A program made the translations under genes and the position numbers. From the NCBI GenBank assembly GCA_948794795.1, contig CAQGLR010000057.1, positions 1-23,235 of the forward strand: a stretch of 23,235 nucleotides of DNA, read 5' to 3'. Positions 1 through 6,772 of this stretch are shown here, in pieces (position 1 is the stretch's first letter; each line of letters opens with the position of its first letter). A model generated the notes under the pieces. That model was not told the origin of the DNA, made no database searches, and worked only from the letters and a program-made list of their open reading frames with translations. Source of the DNA: an uncultured Lachnospiraceae bacterium (GTDB lineage Bacteria > Bacillota > Clostridia > Lachnospirales > Lachnospiraceae).

Positions 1-50
1 GAATTGCCAGAGCCACATAATTTGTGCATTTTTTAATTTTCAAACACGCC
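1..50. repeat. Fragment of the palindromic repeat family (copy D)
   Basis: The first 50 bases, read on the minus strand, match the left end of repeat copy C (19873-19919) and the internal end in copy B (20487-20530). Shared features are an AATT-rich stretch after TTTG, then TTATGTGG or TTATGTAT, then the core CTGGCAATTCC. The copy is cut by the window edge, so its full extent is unknown. It lies about 80 bases upstream of the tRNA-Leu promoter. Confidence 0.6.
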
Positions 51-56
51 CTAGCA

Positions 57-110
57 CTCTCAAAAGATAAATAAAAATTATTATATGAAAATTTATGAAA
101 CGGACGTGAT
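57..110. repeat. Stretch shared with 23067-23120 (inverted)
   Basis: Sixteen bases (CTCTCAAAAGATAAAT, 57-72) are identical to the minus strand at 23120-23105. The match continues without gaps for 54 bases, with 42 identities counted by eye, including TTTATGAAAC at 92-101 and 23085-23076. It lies between repeat fragment D and the tRNA-Leu promoter. The nature of the shared sequence is unknown. Confidence 0.55.
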
Positions 111-127
111 ACGAATACGTGTTTGCA

Positions 128-156
128 TTGACAACTTTATAAAAAAATGGTAATAT
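128..156 (+). promoter_or_regulatory. Sigma-A type promoter of the tRNA-Leu gene
   Basis: A perfect -35 box TTGACA (128-133) is followed after exactly 17 bases by TAATAT (151-156). The tRNA starts 37 bases past the -10 box. No other plus-strand gene is nearby, so the promoter should serve the tRNA. Confidence 0.85.
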
Positions 157-192
157 AAGCAAAGTTGTATTTTACATAACAATAATATTTAT

Positions 193-272
193 GCCGCTGT
201 GGCGGAACTGGCAGACGCATGCGACTCAAAATCGCACGGGAAACCATATGGGTTCGAGTCCCATCAGCGGCA
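193..272 (+). tRNA. tRNA-Leu, anticodon CAA
   Basis: The seven-base acceptor strands GCCGCTG (193-199) and CAGCGGC (265-271) pair perfectly and A272 is the discriminator base. The D-arm with GGCAGACGC is typical of leucine tRNAs. The anticodon loop CTCAAAA gives anticodon CAA, which reads the UUG leucine codon. A long class II variable arm precedes the T-arm GGGTTCGAGTCCC. The 3' CCA is not encoded and must be added after transcription. A strong promoter lies upstream and a terminator hairpin directly downstream, so this is a single-gene transcript. Confidence 0.95.
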
Positions 273-274
273 TT

Positions 275-316
275 AAAAAACTCTTTAATTTATAATATAA
301 ATTAAAGAGTTTTTTA
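275..316. terminator. Bidirectional rho-independent terminator after tRNA-Leu
   Basis: An AT-rich perfect stem (AACTCTTTAATTTA against TAAATTAAAGAGTT) with a five-base loop is flanked by a run of A on the left and a run of T on the right. It would end the tRNA transcript on the plus strand and could also stop minus-strand transcription. Confidence 0.85.
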
Positions 317-585
317 TTTCTACAATATAGAAGAATATACCATTAATAACCATAAACCCGTTCCAGACAGAATTGATTTATACTGCTGCCCTGTTATACA
401 AAAAAGGTATAAGTACAAATGCCGCCTTATACCTTTATTATTTAATAGAAAATGCTGTAATTCCAAAATGAATTAATAAGAATTATAAAATAACCCTTAT
501 CAGGGCAGTGCCAGTGCACTGTCTCTCTATGTCTGCGTCCACATATCAAAAATATATCTGTATCTTTATAAATATGTAATGGATA
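317..585. other. Non-coding stretch between tRNA terminator and cheY
   Basis: No credible gene is visible here. The stretch holds one minus-strand terminator hairpin (397-436, listed separately) and a six-base-pair hairpin at 506-521 without a T-run. The rest is AT-rich sequence with no recognised repeat or RNA. Confidence 0.5.
397..436 (-). terminator. Rho-independent terminator, probably for cheY
   Basis: An 11-base-pair stem pairs AAAGGTATAAG (403-413) with CTTATACCTTT (426-436) around a 12-base loop. Read on the minus strand it is followed by a T-run, as expected for a terminator. It lies about 150 bases past the cheY stop, with no other gene between them. Confidence 0.75.
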
Positions 586-948
586 CTAACCAATAACTTT
601 CTGAACAGCTTCCAAAACCCTGTCAGCCTGGAATGGTTTAACTATAAAGTCCTTTGCTCCGTTCTGGATAGCTTCAATAACCATTGCCTGCTGTCCCATA
701 GCAGAACACATAATAACGTTAGCCCCAGCATCAACTTCCTTTATCTTCTTAAGAGCCTGTATACCATCCATCTCTGGCATTGTAATATCAAGTGTAACAA
801 GATCTGGCTTTAATTCGCTGTACTTCTGTACTGCAACAACACCATTTTCAGCTTCACCTACTACATTATAACCACCTTTTGTTAAAATATCTTTTACCAT
901 CATTCGCATGAACGCTGCATCATCAACTATTAAAATATTATTTCCCAT
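586..948 (-). CDS. cheY: CheY-like single-domain response regulator
   Basis: The gene encodes a 120-residue receiver domain with no output domain, as in CheY, the phosphorylated messenger that chemotaxis kinases use to control the flagellar motor. The acidic pair D9-D10, the phospho-acceptor D54 (in TLDITMPEMDG), S82 and K104 (in IVKPF) are all present. The ATG at 948 is chosen because AAGGGAG lies seven bases upstream; the ATG at 954 is almost on top of that site, and the one at 966 lies before it. A strong promoter with 17-base spacing lies at 1091-1119. No cheA, cheW or flagellar gene is in the window, so the partner kinase is elsewhere. Proteins of this exact size also act in non-motility pathways, so the chemotaxis role is inferred from the family and from the nearby chemoreceptor gene. 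Confidence 0.9.
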   Translation of the reverse strand: MGNNILIVDDAAFMRMMVKDILTKGGYNVVGEAENGVVAVQKYSELKPDLVTLDITMPEMDGIQALKKIKEVDAGANVIMCSAMGQQAMVIEAIQNGAKDFIVKPFQADRVLEAVQKVIG

Positions 949-1090
949 GGTCATTCTCCCTTGCATAAATTATTATCAAGCTCCAGCCATAATGAACCAG
1001 TCCATAAATCCATCCTAGCTAAATATACGGAACTTATAGAAACTTCGTTTTTCTTTAGTCAGCCCTGCTTGACTACAACTCTTATAATAG

Positions 1091-1119
1091 ATTATATATC
1101 TTTTGGGTAATGGTGTCAA
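1091..1119 (-). promoter_or_regulatory. Promoter of cheY (consensus boxes)
   Basis: On the minus strand TTGACA (1119-1114) is followed after 17 bases by TATAAT (1096-1091), a full consensus match. The leader to the ATG is about 135 bases. The -35 box and most of the spacer lie inside one arm of a large inverted repeat (1100-1168). Confidence 0.85.
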
Positions 1120-1168
1120 GTAAATTGAAACTTATCAAAATTTTTTTATGACACCATATACCCAAAAG
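1100..1168. repeat. 19-base inverted repeat overlapping the cheY promoter
   Basis: The left arm 1100-1118 (CTTTTGGGTAATGGTGTCA) pairs with the right arm 1149-1168, which is identical in reverse complement apart from one extra base. The arms are 30 bases apart. No T-run follows on either strand, so a simple terminator is unlikely. The left arm contains most of the cheY -35 box and the spacer; the right arm lies in the gap just after the Nudix stop codon. It could be an operator or a duplicated promoter. Confidence 0.65.
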
Positions 1169-1179
1169 CACTATATAGT

Positions 1180-1632
1180 CTAAAAATATTTACGGTTACC
1201 CCACAAATTCCCCTTTTTCAAATCAATATATTCCCCATATGCTTTCTCAAGCATCTGCTTCTCATTTGAAAATTTCAACAAATGATATGCTTCATGGTAT
1301 TTGTAATATCCTGAATCTTCAAAATATTCTTCGCGCTGTGGTTTGCTATAATAACTGTCAGCCATCATAAGATACCAGTGGACATCCTTTATTACTATAT
1401 CATCTGGTGTATTAAAACTATACTGGCTCTTGCCAACATATTTAATTATATTCGCCGATACTCCGGTTTCCTCACGTACTTCCCTTAGTGCAGTTTCATT
1501 ATATTCCTCACCCTCTTCAACAGTTCCTTTTGGAAGAACCCATCCTTCATAACGATTTCTATAATTTTTGTACAGTAGCAAAATCTTTCCTCTGAAAATT
1601 ACCACACCGCCACAACTAATTGCCTCAATCAT
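1180..1632 (-). CDS. Nudix hydrolase
   Basis: The 150-residue protein has a complete Nudix box matching G-x5-E-x7-R-E-U-x-E-E-x-G-U at about residues 40-62: GTVEEG, then E and seven residues, then REVREETGV. Nudix enzymes hydrolyse a nucleoside diphosphate linked to another group, using divalent metal held by the glutamates of this box. The N-terminal strand (ISCGGVVIF) and the WVLPKG lead-in are typical of housecleaning or (di)nucleoside polyphosphate hydrolases; the substrate cannot be read from sequence. The ATG at 1632 is preceded by AGGAGG seven bases upstream, and the frame upstream of it has no such site. A promoter at 1670-1698 shows the gene can be transcribed independently of the chemoreceptor gene upstream. 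Confidence 0.92.
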   Translation of the reverse strand: MIEAISCGGVVIFRGKILLLYKNYRNRYEGWVLPKGTVEEGEEYNETALREVREETGVSANIIKYVGKSQYSFNTPDDIVIKDVHWYLMMADSYYSKPQREEYFEDSGYYKYHEAYHLLKFSNEKQMLEKAYGEYIDLKKGNLWGNRKYF

Positions 1633-1669
1633 TGCAAATCCTCCTGGTTGGTGTGAACATATCTGATAT

Positions 1670-1698
1670 AGTATACCTCTTTTTGAAATTATTTGCAA
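1670..1698 (-). promoter_or_regulatory. Promoter of the Nudix gene
   Basis: On the minus strand TTGCAA (1698-1693) and TATACT (1675-1670) are separated by 17 bases. The promoter sits in the 83-base gap between the chemoreceptor stop and the Nudix start. Confidence 0.75.
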
Positions 1699-1715
1699 CC
1701 ATCCATTCACCAGAC

Positions 1716-3515
1716 TTATATATTAAATTTACCTATTTCCCCCGTAAGACTGGTATTAAGCCCTGTAAGTTCTTCCAGGTTTTTCTTGCTTCCTGCAATA
1801 CTTTCATTAAGAAGGTTTATGCTTGCACTTGTTTCTTCTGCACCTGCAGCACTTTCTTCAACAACACTTGCGAGACTGTTAATGCTGTCTGAAACTGCCA
1901 TTTTAAGTTCTGAAAGCTTATCTGTCTGTACACCTATATTATCTGAAACATCTTCAACAAGTTTGATTTCTTCATAAAGGCTCTCAAAAGCATTTTTTGT
2001 ATCTTCAAGACATCTTGTCTGTTCTTGTACATTTTGTGAAACACCTTCCATTTTATTAACAGAAAGTTCCGAATTCTCAATAAGGCTGCTAACTGCCTCT
2101 CCTATCTCAGATGCGCTGTTATTACTTTCATCAGCAAGTTTCCTTATTTCTTCTGCAACAACAGCAAAACCCTTCCCCTGCTCTCCTGCCCTTGCTGCTT
2201 CAATACTTGCATTAAGCGACAACAGGCTGGTCTGTTCTGCAATACTTGTGATAACATCTACTGCTCTCTGGATATTGCCAACTGAACTGTTTGTTTCCTG
2301 TGTCTGCTTATTTACAAATTCTATAGCATGGTTTGTCTTATTTGAAATACCAGACAATTTCTCAATATTATTTACTGCATTGCCTGAATATTCCATCATT
2401 GATGAAACAGCCTGTTCAAGCTTTGATACGGCCTCCTTTTCCATGTCAATAACATATTCAAGCTCTTTTACTTTATCACTTACCAGTTCTGTATCAGACG
2501 CCTGGCTTGCAGCACCTTGTGCAATATCTTCAACAGCCTCATTTATATTCCCAATATTCTCAACTAAAGTGTCAAAATATTCTCCAAAACCTTTGTTATC
2601 CTTTTCAAGTTTTAATGCAAGTGAACTGATACCGCCTACCATTCCATTAAGTGAACTATGTACTAATTCCAGTGCCTGTGAAATCTTTCCAATTTCATCT
2701 TTACGTTTTATATACTTTTTATTAACATCAAATTTCAGATTACCAGCAGCAATCTGGGAAAGTGATTCTTCAAGTATTTCTATTGGGGCTGAAATCCTGT
2801 TTCCAACTATTACCGCAGCCGCTACAGCAAAAATAAACATAACTGCTGACAGTATAATAAGCTTTACAAGAACAGATTTATATAATCCCAGAATATTACT
2901 CTTTGTACCATCCATTTCATTCTGCATATCATCTACATAATTACCTGTGACAACTACCCAGTCCCATGCATCAAATTTCTCTGAATAGGCAAGTTTTGGG
3001 GCAACGGTCTTTCCATCTGCTTTTGTAAAATAAAAATGTGTATAACCATCCCCGCTCTCTGCTGCTTTTATAATTTCCTGTGTAATCATTACACCATTCT
3101 GGTCTTTTAAATCTTTACGGTTAGTTCCCTCCTGCTCTGTAAGTACAGGATGCATTACAAGTGTACAGTCTGTTGCATCAATCCATATATAACCACTTTT
3201 GTCATCACGGTAACGCATAGCCCTTACTGCTTCTTTTGCTGCATTCTGTGCCTCTTCTTCTGTAGCAAAGACACCATCCTTATACTGCTGGTAATACCCT
3301 TCTGCCATTGATATTGCTGCCTGTACCTGGGATTTTATCTCTGTCTTATATCCACTTTCCATCGCCTGCTCATATTTTAAAAGACCATTATTAGAAAGTT
3401 TCTTAGTTTCATATGCAGAAAATATTCCATAAATAATAGCAATAAAGATTACAATAGCTCCTACAATCCCTATAACCTGGTACTTTAAACTAAAAACACC
3501 ACTTTTTTTCTTCAA
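1716..3515 (-). CDS. Methyl-accepting chemotaxis protein with Cache sensor domain
   Basis: The 599-residue transmembrane chemoreceptor has a membrane helix at about 13-33, an extracellular Cache domain at about 35-210 (containing SGYIWIDATD and WVVVTGNYVDD), a second helix at about 215-238, a HAMP linker, and a long signalling coiled coil. The tip at about 427-462 contains the highly conserved IEAARAGEQGKGFAVVAEEI. Such receptors bind small ligands outside and control CheA through CheW. No C-terminal CheR/CheB tether pentapeptide is seen. The start is placed at a TTG (3515): GAGAGGTG lies six bases upstream, and the further-upstream TTG at 3569 lies just at the expected transcription start of the promoter at 3574-3602, so it cannot be translated from that transcript. 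CheY two genes away supports a signalling role. Confidence 0.93.
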   Translation of the reverse strand: MKKKSGVFSLKYQVIGIVGAIVIFIAIIYGIFSAYETKKLSNNGLLKYEQAMESGYKTEIKSQVQAAISMAEGYYQQYKDGVFATEEEAQNAAKEAVRAMRYRDDKSGYIWIDATDCTLVMHPVLTEQEGTNRKDLKDQNGVMITQEIIKAAESGDGYTHFYFTKADGKTVAPKLAYSEKFDAWDWVVVTGNYVDDMQNEMDGTKSNILGLYKSVLVKLIILSAVMFIFAVAAAVIVGNRISAPIEILEESLSQIAAGNLKFDVNKKYIKRKDEIGKISQALELVHSSLNGMVGGISSLALKLEKDNKGFGEYFDTLVENIGNINEAVEDIAQGAASQASDTELVSDKVKELEYVIDMEKEAVSKLEQAVSSMMEYSGNAVNNIEKLSGISNKTNHAIEFVNKQTQETNSSVGNIQRAVDVITSIAEQTSLLSLNASIEAARAGEQGKGFAVVAEEIRKLADESNNSASEIGEAVSSLIENSELSVNKMEGVSQNVQEQTRCLEDTKNAFESLYEEIKLVEDVSDNIGVQTDKLSELKMAVSDSINSLASVVEESAAGAEETSASINLLNESIAGSKKNLEELTGLNTSLTGEIGKFNI

Positions 3516-3573
3516 AATAAACACCTCTCGTCCTGGTTTTCCCCAATATAGTTTGTGTACAACTGCCAAATAT

Positions 3574-3602
3574 ATTATAAGCTATTACCATTAATTGTTC
3601 AA
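3574..3602 (-). promoter_or_regulatory. Promoter of the chemoreceptor gene
   Basis: On the minus strand TTGAAC (3602-3597) and TATAAT (3579-3574) are 17 bases apart. Transcription would begin near 3567. This helps decide that translation starts at the TTG at 3515. Confidence 0.8.
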
Positions 3603-3702
3603 GTTTACCAGTTATTTTTATAAAATGGATTTGTATGCTATACTATTTGAAATGCAGTATATAGGATTATTATATCTATGTGTATTGTAAACTGCATCTG
3701 TT

Positions 3703-5262
3703 TTAATTTCCAAGGTACCTTCGGAACATTTCTTTTGCAACAGGCACTGCATACTGGCTTCCTGTCCCTGCGCCTTCCACTACTATACTTACAGCTATTT
3801 TAGGTTTTTTGGCAGGTGCATACCCAATAAACCATGCATGTGAAGTCCCCTCAGAATTAAATTCTGCTGAACCTGTCTTACCAGCTACATGATATGAAAA
3901 CCCGTTTAGCGAAGAACCTGTCCCTTTTTCAACTACTGCCTGCATAAATTTCCCAATAATTCCTGCTACTTCCTCACTAATAATTTTCCCATTTGAAACT
4001 GGTTTATAAGATTTTACTACCTGTCCTGCTTCATTTTCTGTATGGTCTGTTACATAAGGTACCATCATTTCACCACCATTTGCTATTGTAGCTGCTATCA
4101 TTGCATTCTGTAATGGTGTAATTGTAGTTTTTCCCTGGCCTATAACTGTCTGCATAAGTTCAGCTGTACTAGATTTTTTATTAAGCAGGAATTTACTTCT
4201 GTTATATTCAAATTTAACAGGAAGCTTCTTGTTAAACATAAATTTCCCACATAATTTACTAAAGGAATTTATATCAAGTGACATGCCTATATTGGCAAAT
4301 GAAGCATTACATGATTTGGCAAGTGAATTGCTTAAATTAAGTTCTCCATGTTTCTCATTGTTATAACAGTTAATAATATTACCTTCAAATGAATCTGAAC
4401 CTTCACATTTATATGAATAATTCTGGTATAAGGACGGGTTTTCAAGAATATACTCTATAGCTGTCAGCACTTTAAATGTAGAACCTGGTGGATAAAGCCC
4501 CTGCGTAGCCCTGTTTACCAGGGCAGACTGTGATTCCTCGTCTTCGACAAGCCTGTCCCAGTCTTCTTCTACTGTATTAGGGTTATAACCTGGCTTTGAA
4601 ACCATCGCAAGCACCTTACCTGTAGATGGTTCAAGTGCCACTACAGCACCTTTATAATTTCCAAGTGCGTCATAGGCAGCCTGCTGCAGTTCTGCATTTA
4701 ATGTTGTATATACGTTATCACCCTGGTTTTTCTCACCTTTAAATGTATTGACAAGCTGCCCTAGAGGATTTGAATGCGATGTAAGAAGCGGATAACATTG
4801 TGACATCTCAATACCTGTCATACTGTTGGACATCCTGCCAGCCACATGGCAGAACACATCATTATATGGATATACCCGTTTCTCACTGCCATCATCACCA
4901 GTAACTGTCTTTGCAAGCACTTTGCCATCAGAAGAGTAAATACTTCCACGTACAACACGCTCTGCAAGTATATTCCTGCGCTTATTATATGGATTGTTAA
5001 TAACTTCACTGCTGTCATGCACCATAAAATATATAAGATAACCAGCCATACACATAAATACTATTATAACTGAATATGTTACCATTATTATCTGTGCATT
5101 GCCACGTTTTGATGCCGGGGCTTGTGCTTCTTTGTCCCCGTCCTCACTATCTTCCATAATACGTTGTAAAAGTTTCCTGTTATTGTACCCTTCTGCGCCT
5201 GCCTGTCCTCTCTGCCTGCCTGTAATCTTGTGCCTTTCTTCTGGCAGCCTCCTTCTTTCCAT
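3703..5262 (-). CDS. Class B penicillin-binding protein (peptidoglycan transpeptidase)
   Basis: The 519-residue protein has a charged cytoplasmic tail of about 58 residues, one membrane helix at about 58-80, a short pedestal region, and a transpeptidase domain with all three penicillin-binding motifs: STFK (S261, K264, in YPPGSTFKV), SCN (317-319) and KTGS (from K462). Such enzymes cross-link glycan strands outside the membrane. The small N-terminal region resembles the PbpA type that is paired with a RodA/FtsW glycosyltransferase, and such a gene lies directly upstream. The ATG at 5262 is chosen because AGGGAGG lies six bases before it; the ATG at 5283 has no such site. This start overlaps the upstream gene by 83 bases in another frame. 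A later ATG at 5157 would remove the overlap but lacks a well-placed ribosome binding site. Confidence 0.9.
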   Translation of the reverse strand: MERRRLPEERHKITGRQRGQAGAEGYNNRKLLQRIMEDSEDGDKEAQAPASKRGNAQIIMVTYSVIIVFMCMAGYLIYFMVHDSSEVINNPYNKRRNILAERVVRGSIYSSDGKVLAKTVTGDDGSEKRVYPYNDVFCHVAGRMSNSMTGIEMSQCYPLLTSHSNPLGQLVNTFKGEKNQGDNVYTTLNAELQQAAYDALGNYKGAVVALEPSTGKVLAMVSKPGYNPNTVEEDWDRLVEDEESQSALVNRATQGLYPPGSTFKVLTAIEYILENPSLYQNYSYKCEGSDSFEGNIINCYNNEKHGELNLSNSLAKSCNASFANIGMSLDINSFSKLCGKFMFNKKLPVKFEYNRSKFLLNKKSSTAELMQTVIGQGKTTITPLQNAMIAATIANGGEMMVPYVTDHTENEAGQVVKSYKPVSNGKIISEEVAGIIGKFMQAVVEKGTGSSLNGFSYHVAGKTGSAEFNSEGTSHAWFIGYAPAKKPKIAVSIVVEGAGTGSQYAVPVAKEMFRRYLGN

Positions 5263-6637
5263 CCTGTTCCTCCCTGTCTCCATTTAATACATACAGGCCT
5301 TGTATTATATTAAATAAAATTACTGTACTTATTATTGAACTTCCTCCATAGCTTACAAGTGGAAGTGTAACACCTGTTGATGGTATAAACTTGGTTACAC
5401 CGCCTATTGTAAGGAATACCTGGAATATATATTCAATACTTAAACCTAGTGCCACAAGTTTATAAAATCTTTTTGACATTTTAAGTGATATATTTATAAA
5501 CATAATAAAACAGCTTATTTCTACAAGAATAATACATATCCCAAAGAAGAATCCAAGTTCTTCACAGATTGCAGAAAATATAAAATCACTTTCTGCTACT
5601 GGGATTACACCTGGCATACCCTCACCAAGCCCCATTCCGAACCATCCGCCTGTACCTATTGCAAAAAGTGAGTGTGCAACCTGGTATCCAGCTGTATCTA
5701 TATAGCTCCATGGGTCACTCCATGCTATTACCCTTGTCTGCACATGCGAAAATAAATTATAAGCTGCTACTGCCGCAATACAGCCTGCTATAAGACCTGC
5801 TGCCAGATACACTGGCTTCCTGCTGGCAACAAATAATAAAACTATATAAGTTATATAAAATATAAGTGCCGCCCCTAAATCCTTTTCTGCAACAAGTATA
5901 AGCACATGTACTGCTGCCAGCACACTTACTTTGGCTATATCAATAAACTTAGAAGATTTTGCAAAAAGTGCCGCTACAAAAAATACAAATATTATTTTTA
6001 CAAACTCTGAAGGCTGTAAAGCAAAACTGCCAATTATTATCCAGTTCTTTGCACCATATTTCTCCTGGCCTATTACAAATACAAGTGCCAGAAGAACTAT
6101 GCCTATAACTGCATATACCCATCCAAGCTTATCAAAATAAGTGAATTTATCTATAATATATGGTATAAACAGCCCTGCAAAACATATAGCAGCAGCAAAT
6201 GCCATCTGTCTTGTAACATAACCATGCCCCAGGCGTTCAAGCATAATAAAACCTGTTGTCATAAGCATAAGCATATTATTAAGGACAGTTTTGGACATTC
6301 CTTTATATATATATGAATATGATTTCCCAACAAATATAAGGAAAACAAGCTGTATAAAATAATATATTATAATTTTTACATCAAGGCTGTTTAAATATAA
6401 TACAAGAGAGCATATAAAATGTATTGTATACATTATGCCTCTCTGCCTTTTATATACTTTTTCCTTCCTTTCATTATTATTTCCAAAAAATACTGTGAAG
6501 CAGTGCCATGCATAAACTGCAAATAGTATTATAATAATATATTTTGAAACTTCTACTATTATAGAATGAAGCACACCTATAACATTCATATCCCCAAATA
6601 TATTTATTAGCTTTTCTGCTGCTTCTTTTTTATTCAT
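5180..6637 (-). CDS. RodA/FtsW (SEDS) family peptidoglycan glycosyltransferase
   Basis: The 485-residue polytopic membrane protein belongs to the SEDS family, which polymerises lipid II into glycan strands. Family hallmarks are GAKNWIIIGSFALQPSEF, the segment AHSLFAIGTGGWFGMGLGEG, and PVAESDFIFSAICEELG with the conserved Asp in the outer loop. It is longer than typical RodA (about 370-400 residues) because of an N-terminal region of roughly 120 residues with extra hydrophobic segments, and it ends in a very basic, charged tail. The start is the ATG at 6637, preceded by GGAGG six bases upstream; the open frame to 6697 has no such site. The penicillin-binding protein follows with an 83-base overlap, so the two probably act as a polymerase-transpeptidase pair. 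Whether it serves elongation, division or sporulation is not clear. Confidence 0.92.
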   Translation of the reverse strand: MNKKEAAEKLINIFGDMNVIGVLHSIIVEVSKYIIIILFAVYAWHCFTVFFGNNNERKEKVYKRQRGIMYTIHFICSLVLYLNSLDVKIIIYYFIQLVFLIFVGKSYSYIYKGMSKTVLNNMLMLMTTGFIMLERLGHGYVTRQMAFAAAICFAGLFIPYIIDKFTYFDKLGWVYAVIGIVLLALVFVIGQEKYGAKNWIIIGSFALQPSEFVKIIFVFFVAALFAKSSKFIDIAKVSVLAAVHVLILVAEKDLGAALIFYITYIVLLFVASRKPVYLAAGLIAGCIAAVAAYNLFSHVQTRVIAWSDPWSYIDTAGYQVAHSLFAIGTGGWFGMGLGEGMPGVIPVAESDFIFSAICEELGFFFGICIILVEISCFIMFINISLKMSKRFYKLVALGLSIEYIFQVFLTIGGVTKFIPSTGVTLPLVSYGGSSIISTVILFNIIQGLYVLNGDREEQDGKKEAARRKAQDYRQAERTGRRRRVQ

Positions 6638-6772
6638 TTCCTGCCTCCACTTTATAAGCCAATGTTCCTTACCTGGTAAAAGCCAAAGTATATCCACAAT
6701 CCGTTGCCTGCCAGGCTAAGTAAGCCCTGGTAAAACAGACCTGCCGCTTAAGAAGCGTGTATTTTAAAGGAC

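Noticed and set aside
506..521. Six-base-pair hairpin CAGTGC/GCACTG downstream of cheY
   Set aside because: No T-run on either strand and no conserved context; the hairpin at 397-436 is a better terminator.
2248..2940. Long plus-strand open frame (230 codons) opposite the chemoreceptor gene
   Set aside because: Shadow of the coding strand; Ser/Ile/Thr-rich translation, no ribosome binding site, and the chemoreceptor domains on the other strand are unambiguous.
5157..5157. ATG at 5157 as alternative start of the penicillin-binding protein
   Set aside because: It would avoid the overlap, but the nearest purine-rich site is too far upstream, whereas the ATG at 5262 has AGGGAGG at ideal spacing.
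6711..6730. Hairpin CCAGG...CCTGG between the U32 gene and the RodA/FtsW gene
   Set aside because: Small imperfect stem without a T-run; cannot be called a terminator or operator on this evidence. No convincing promoter was found in this gap either.
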